DNA from: Deltaproteobacteria bacterium
GTDB taxonomy: Bacteria > Desulfobacterota > Dissulfuribacteria > Dissulfuribacterales > UBA3076
Reading direction: 5' to 3'
Length of the DNA: 16,696 nt
NCBI GenBank assembly: GCA_030605675.1
Contig: JAUWHV010000119.1
Location: 1 to 16,696, forward strand
The translations under genes were made by a program, and so were the position numbers. Below, piece after piece: positions 15,132 to 16,696 of the stretch. The notes below the pieces were generated by a model, which ran no database searches, was not told the DNA's origin, and worked only from the letters and a program-made list of their open reading frames with translations. Each line of letters starts with the position of its first letter. The first letter of the stretch is position 1.

Positions 15132-15192
15132 TTACTTTCCCCTTTTCCCAAACTTCAACAACAATAAGCCAGGATTTCTTTAAACCTTCCAT
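15115..15192 (-). CDS. Candidate small ORF overlapping the TMEM175 start
   Basis: A 25-codon ORF begins with ATG at 15192, preceded by AGGAG at a spacing of 6 nt, and ends with TGA at 15115-15117, 17 nt inside the TMEM175-type gene in another frame. The predicted peptide has a hydrophobic stretch (SWLIVVEVW, 7-15) flanked by lysines. The arrangement would suit a translationally coupled leader, but coding pressure cannot be judged at this length. Confidence 0.25.
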   Translation of the reverse strand: MEGLKKSWLIVVEVWEKGKVSDKIR

Positions 15193-15408
15193 GGCCGTCT
15201 CCTGATAAACTGATCGAATTTCCGGTACTGGTTATGCAGGAACAAACCAAAAAAATCGCTAATATGGCAAAGCTGCCAAACATGGTTATCTTTCAGGTCT
15301 TCCTGGCAAGTTGAAGTATGGAAGTACCGGTTCTGAGCCAGTCGATTGACCTTATTATCGGCTAGGTTATCATCCCACATTAAATAGTATAGGACCTAAG
15401 TTGAGCCA

Positions 15409-15436
15409 TTAGCTGTTAGCCATTAGCGTTTAGCTT
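15409..15436. repeat. TTAGCNN heptamer array, second locus
   Basis: Four units (TTAGCTG, TTAGCCA, TTAGCGT, TTAGCTT) are preceded by AGCCA. The segment AGCCATTAGCTGTTAGCC matches positions 4796-4813 exactly, so the same repeat family occupies two spacers about 10.6 kb apart. Here no inverted arm was found. Confidence 0.8.
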
Positions 15437-15519
15437 TGAAAAATCAGGGCATTACGTTAATTAGAAATAACACCCAAGGGTCCATGATCCAGGTCATTCC
15501 TCAAAAGCGCCCTGCTGTT

Positions 15520-15609
15520 TTATTGCTCGCACCAGTTCAGGGCTTGAAGGTGGTCAGTGGCATCGCGATTGACCGCATATATGAGTAGATCGAGATCCAC
15601 CAATTTCAT
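15520..15609 (-). pseudogene. Truncated PIN-domain (VapC-like) fragment
   Basis: On the minus strand an ATG at 15609 opens a 29-codon frame whose product begins MKLVDLDLLIYAVNRDA and continues with DHLQALNWCEQ before a TAA. The opening matches the first strand and helix of PIN-domain ribonucleases, including an Asp near residue 5 and a downstream DH-x-x-A-x-x-W pattern. Full PIN toxins are about 130 residues, so everything after the first helix is missing. The upstream frame ending in overlapping ATGA has no clear antitoxin features. It lies about 220 nt from, and divergent to, an intact toxin-antitoxin pair. Confidence 0.6.
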
Positions 15610-15670
15610 TTGCACAATGCCAGTTTCCTGGCTATCTCCTTGTCTTCCAGACGTGAACGGAGGACTGACA

Positions 15671-15762
15671 GGGACAGGCGAACAATAACGTGCAAAATGG
15701 CTTCAAGTATTGGAGTGATCAATCTTTTTGAAAATGTATGTTAAGTATTCTTCGCCTGTCCC
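15671..15762. repeat. 12-bp perfect inverted repeat upstream of the toxin-antitoxin pair
   Basis: GGGACAGGCGAA (15671-15682) is matched by TTCGCCTGTCCC (15751-15762), separated by 68 nt of AT-rich DNA. It lies between the PIN fragment and the antitoxin promoter. Motifs of the GGGACAGGC type are common near REP-associated transposase sequences, but no transposase is seen here. Confidence 0.6.
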
Positions 15763-15771
15763 CTTTGTTCT

Positions 15772-15803
15772 TTCTTGAAAAACGTAAACAAGAAGACTAC
15801 ATT
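15772..15803 (+). promoter_or_regulatory. Probable promoter and palindromic operator of the toxin-antitoxin operon
   Basis: TTGAAA (15775-15780) and TACATT (15798-15803) are separated by 17 nt, a plausible sigma-70 -35/-10 pair. TTCTTG (15772-15777) and CAAGAA (15789-15794) form an 11-nt-spaced palindrome across the -35 region, a natural site for autorepression by a ribbon-helix-helix antitoxin. The assignment rests on position and pattern only. Confidence 0.4.
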
Positions 15804-15830
15804 AGATTACATAAATTAATAGGAGGTCTC

Positions 15831-16085
15831 ATGATGCAACTGACCGTTCGGATGCCCGATGAATACCAAAGTAAGCTTGCTGAGCTGACCAGAGAGATGG
15901 GATTAAAAAGATCGGATATAGTCCGCATGGCATTAAGGCAATTCATTGAAGAAAATCTCAAGCGCAAATCAATAACTCCTTTTGAGAAGGTCAGCAATCT
16001 TCTCGGGACAGCGGAAAGTGGCATTAAGGACCTCGGACAACGTCACCGCGATTATCTCATTGAAAAAATACAAAGGGCTTCCTAG
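15831..16085 (+). CDS. Ribbon-helix-helix antitoxin of a VapBC-type pair
   Basis: The 84-residue protein starts at the ATG of 15831, chosen because AGGAGG lies 5 nt upstream; the frame is open further upstream but without a ribosome binding site. The N-terminus has a short strand (MQLTVRMPDEY, 2-12) followed by two helices (KLAELTREMGLKRSDIVRMA, 15-34), the pattern of CopG/Arc-type DNA-binding antitoxins. The C-terminal half (about 45-84) should bind and block the toxin. It overlaps the downstream PIN gene by one base (TAGTG), the usual tight coupling. It probably represses its own promoter at the palindrome near 15772-15794. Sequence is too short to place it in a named subfamily. Confidence 0.85.
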   Translation: MMQLTVRMPDEYQSKLAELTREMGLKRSDIVRMALRQFIEENLKRKSITPFEKVSNLLGTAESGIKDLGQRHRDYLIEKIQRAS

Positions 16086-16492
16086 TGCAAGTCCTGATGG
16101 ATACAGGCCCGTGGGTGGCCTTGATTGACCGTAGCGAGACCAGACATGGTGAATGCGTTGAGTGGTTGAGGCAATTCGAAGGTGAAGTTTTTACCTCAGA
16201 AGCGGTATTAACTGAAGTTCTTTATCTGCTAAATTTTTCTTCCGCCGCTCAGTCTGCCGCCCTGGATTTTGTCCTGAGTGGAGCCATTACCCTCGTTCCT
16301 TCCAGTGTTGAAAGTCTGAAGAGGACAAAAAAGTTGATGCAGAAGTATTATGACCTCCCAATGGACTTTGCGGATGCCACTATAGTATGTCTTGCTCAGG
16401 ATTTAGCTATTAAGCGTGTGGTAACCTTTGACAAAAAGGATTTCAGTATTTACCGTCTACCGGGAAAACGACCTTTCATTATTTTTCCGTAA
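16085..16492 (+). CDS. PIN-domain ribonuclease toxin (VapC-like)
   Basis: The 135-residue protein has the acidic residues of PIN nucleases in the right order: Asp6 in LMDTGPWVALID, Glu44 in LTEVLYLL, Asp94 and Asp97 in MDFADATIV, and Asp116 in TFDKKDF. These chelate the metal used for RNA cleavage; VapC toxins typically cut tRNA or rRNA. The GTG start at 16085 overlaps the antitoxin stop by one base, so both genes are translated from one message. The GPWVALIDR opening is common in PIN proteins near ribbon-helix-helix antitoxins. All active-site residues are present, so it is likely functional. It lies at the accessory end of the window. Confidence 0.9.
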   Translation: MQVLMDTGPWVALIDRSETRHGECVEWLRQFEGEVFTSEAVLTEVLYLLNFSSAAQSAALDFVLSGAITLVPSSVESLKRTKKLMQKYYDLPMDFADATIVCLAQDLAIKRVVTFDKKDFSIYRLPGKRPFIIFP

Positions 16493-16559
16493 TGATGCCT
16501 TTGCAAACAGTTCAATTTAGGTCAAACTTAAGGCAACCATGTTGCTGAACAGAGCCGTT

Positions 16560-16588
16560 CATGCTAATTCGTAGCATGCACGCATGCT
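16560..16588. repeat. Overlapping, mutually exclusive hairpins downstream of the toxin gene
   Basis: CATGCTA (16560-16566) can pair with TAGCATG (16572-16578) around a 5-nt loop. The same AGCATGC (16573-16579) can instead pair with GCATGCT (16582-16588) with only AC between the arms. The second arrangement is more likely a duplex palindrome than an RNA loop. No T run follows, so a terminator is not indicated. Confidence 0.5.
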
Positions 16589-16696
16589 GATACCATCAAC
16601 TGGATAATTCAGGATGACCCACCTGCGTCGCTTTGCTCCGATGGGTGTCTGATTTCCTATTAGCCCCTAATACTCTGGAGGCATATTCTTAAGCTG

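Larger units (their letters stand above)
15132..15830. other. Accessory-looking 700-nt spacer with gene remnants
   Basis: Between the TMEM175-type gene and the toxin-antitoxin pair lie a possible leader ORF (15115-15192), a 66-codon minus-strand frame (15180-15380) with no ribosome binding site and no recognisable family, a TTAGCNN heptamer array (15409-15436), a truncated PIN-domain fragment (15520-15609), a 12-bp inverted repeat (15671-15762), and the likely promoter of the antitoxin gene. No intact gene was recognised here. The mix suggests repeated insertion and decay. Confidence 0.55.

Noticed and set aside
15180..15380. 66-codon minus-strand frame in the accessory spacer
   Set aside because: No ribosome binding site before the ATG and no family recognised. 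It may be a gene fragment, but the sequence alone does not support a call.
941..15436. CRISPR array
   Set aside because: The repeats are 7-10 nt and directly adjacent with no spacers of constant length, and no cas gene is present.
15606..15740. Frame upstream of the PIN fragment as a remnant antitoxin
   Set aside because: It ends in an overlapping ATGA as antitoxins do, but has no start codon and no ribbon-helix-helix or other antitoxin pattern.
8719..16524. Shared 13-mer TCAATTTAGGTCA at 8719-8731 and 16512-16524, with a near match on the opposite strand at 15392-15404
   Set aside because: A 13-base match between two places in a window of this size is expected by chance, and the flanks do not match.
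16615..16652. Hairpin around ACCCA/TGGGT near the right edge
   Set aside because: Only five pairs form and the flanks do not extend the stem.

Overview
The window looks like chromosomal DNA from an anaerobic Gram-negative bacterium, most likely a deltaproteobacterium (Desulfobacterota-type). The grounds are lipid A/Kdo genes (lpxK, waaA), oxygen-independent cobalamin genes (cbiD, fused cbiET), a complete hypF-C-D-E hydrogenase maturation set, a type IV prepilin peptidase with a PilZ protein, and a sigma-54 response regulator. Spacers are rich in short-period tandem repeats. The lineage is inferred from gene content only; no rRNA or tRNA is visible.

Layout: (1) 1-4752, minus strand: cbiD, then cbiET, waaA and lpxK, the last cut by the left edge. 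cbiET and waaA overlap by 10 nt, so the corrinoid and lipopolysaccharide genes appear co-transcribed. (2) 4753-5024: repeat-rich spacer with two hairpin-forming elements. (3) 5025-5747, plus: an RluB/RsuA-type pseudouridine synthase. (4) 5786-8512, minus: PilZ protein, prepilin peptidase and an NtrC-type regulator, probably one operon for a surface or secretion function. (5) 8513-9032: repeat-rich spacer carrying a second copy of the hairpin element. (6) 9033-14475, plus: a ModE-like DNA-binding protein, a roughly 200-bp inverted-repeat element, then hypF, hypC, hypD and hypE. No hydrogenase structural genes, hypA or hypB are in the window. (7) 14496-15131, minus: a TMEM175-type membrane protein. 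(8) 15132-16696: an accessory-looking end with a truncated PIN-domain fragment, a 12-bp inverted repeat, an intact VapBC-type toxin-antitoxin pair and terminal hairpins.

The hyp proteins together build the Fe(CN)2CO part of the [NiFe]-hydrogenase active site: HypF and HypE make the cyanide ligand and HypC/HypD assemble it. The cbi genes act in the middle of anaerobic corrin-ring synthesis. PilD processes type IV pilins or pseudopilins.

The least ordinary feature is the spacers. At least nine contain degenerate tandem arrays, mostly of period 7 (also 8, 9 and 10), with unrelated unit sequences. In several places arrays face each other as inverted repeats, and at three genes (waaA, cbiD, hypD) the array covers the stop codon. 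I see no convincing new enzyme system or defence island. The repeat architecture, two overlooked small ORFs and the divergent PIN remnant are the items worth a second look.
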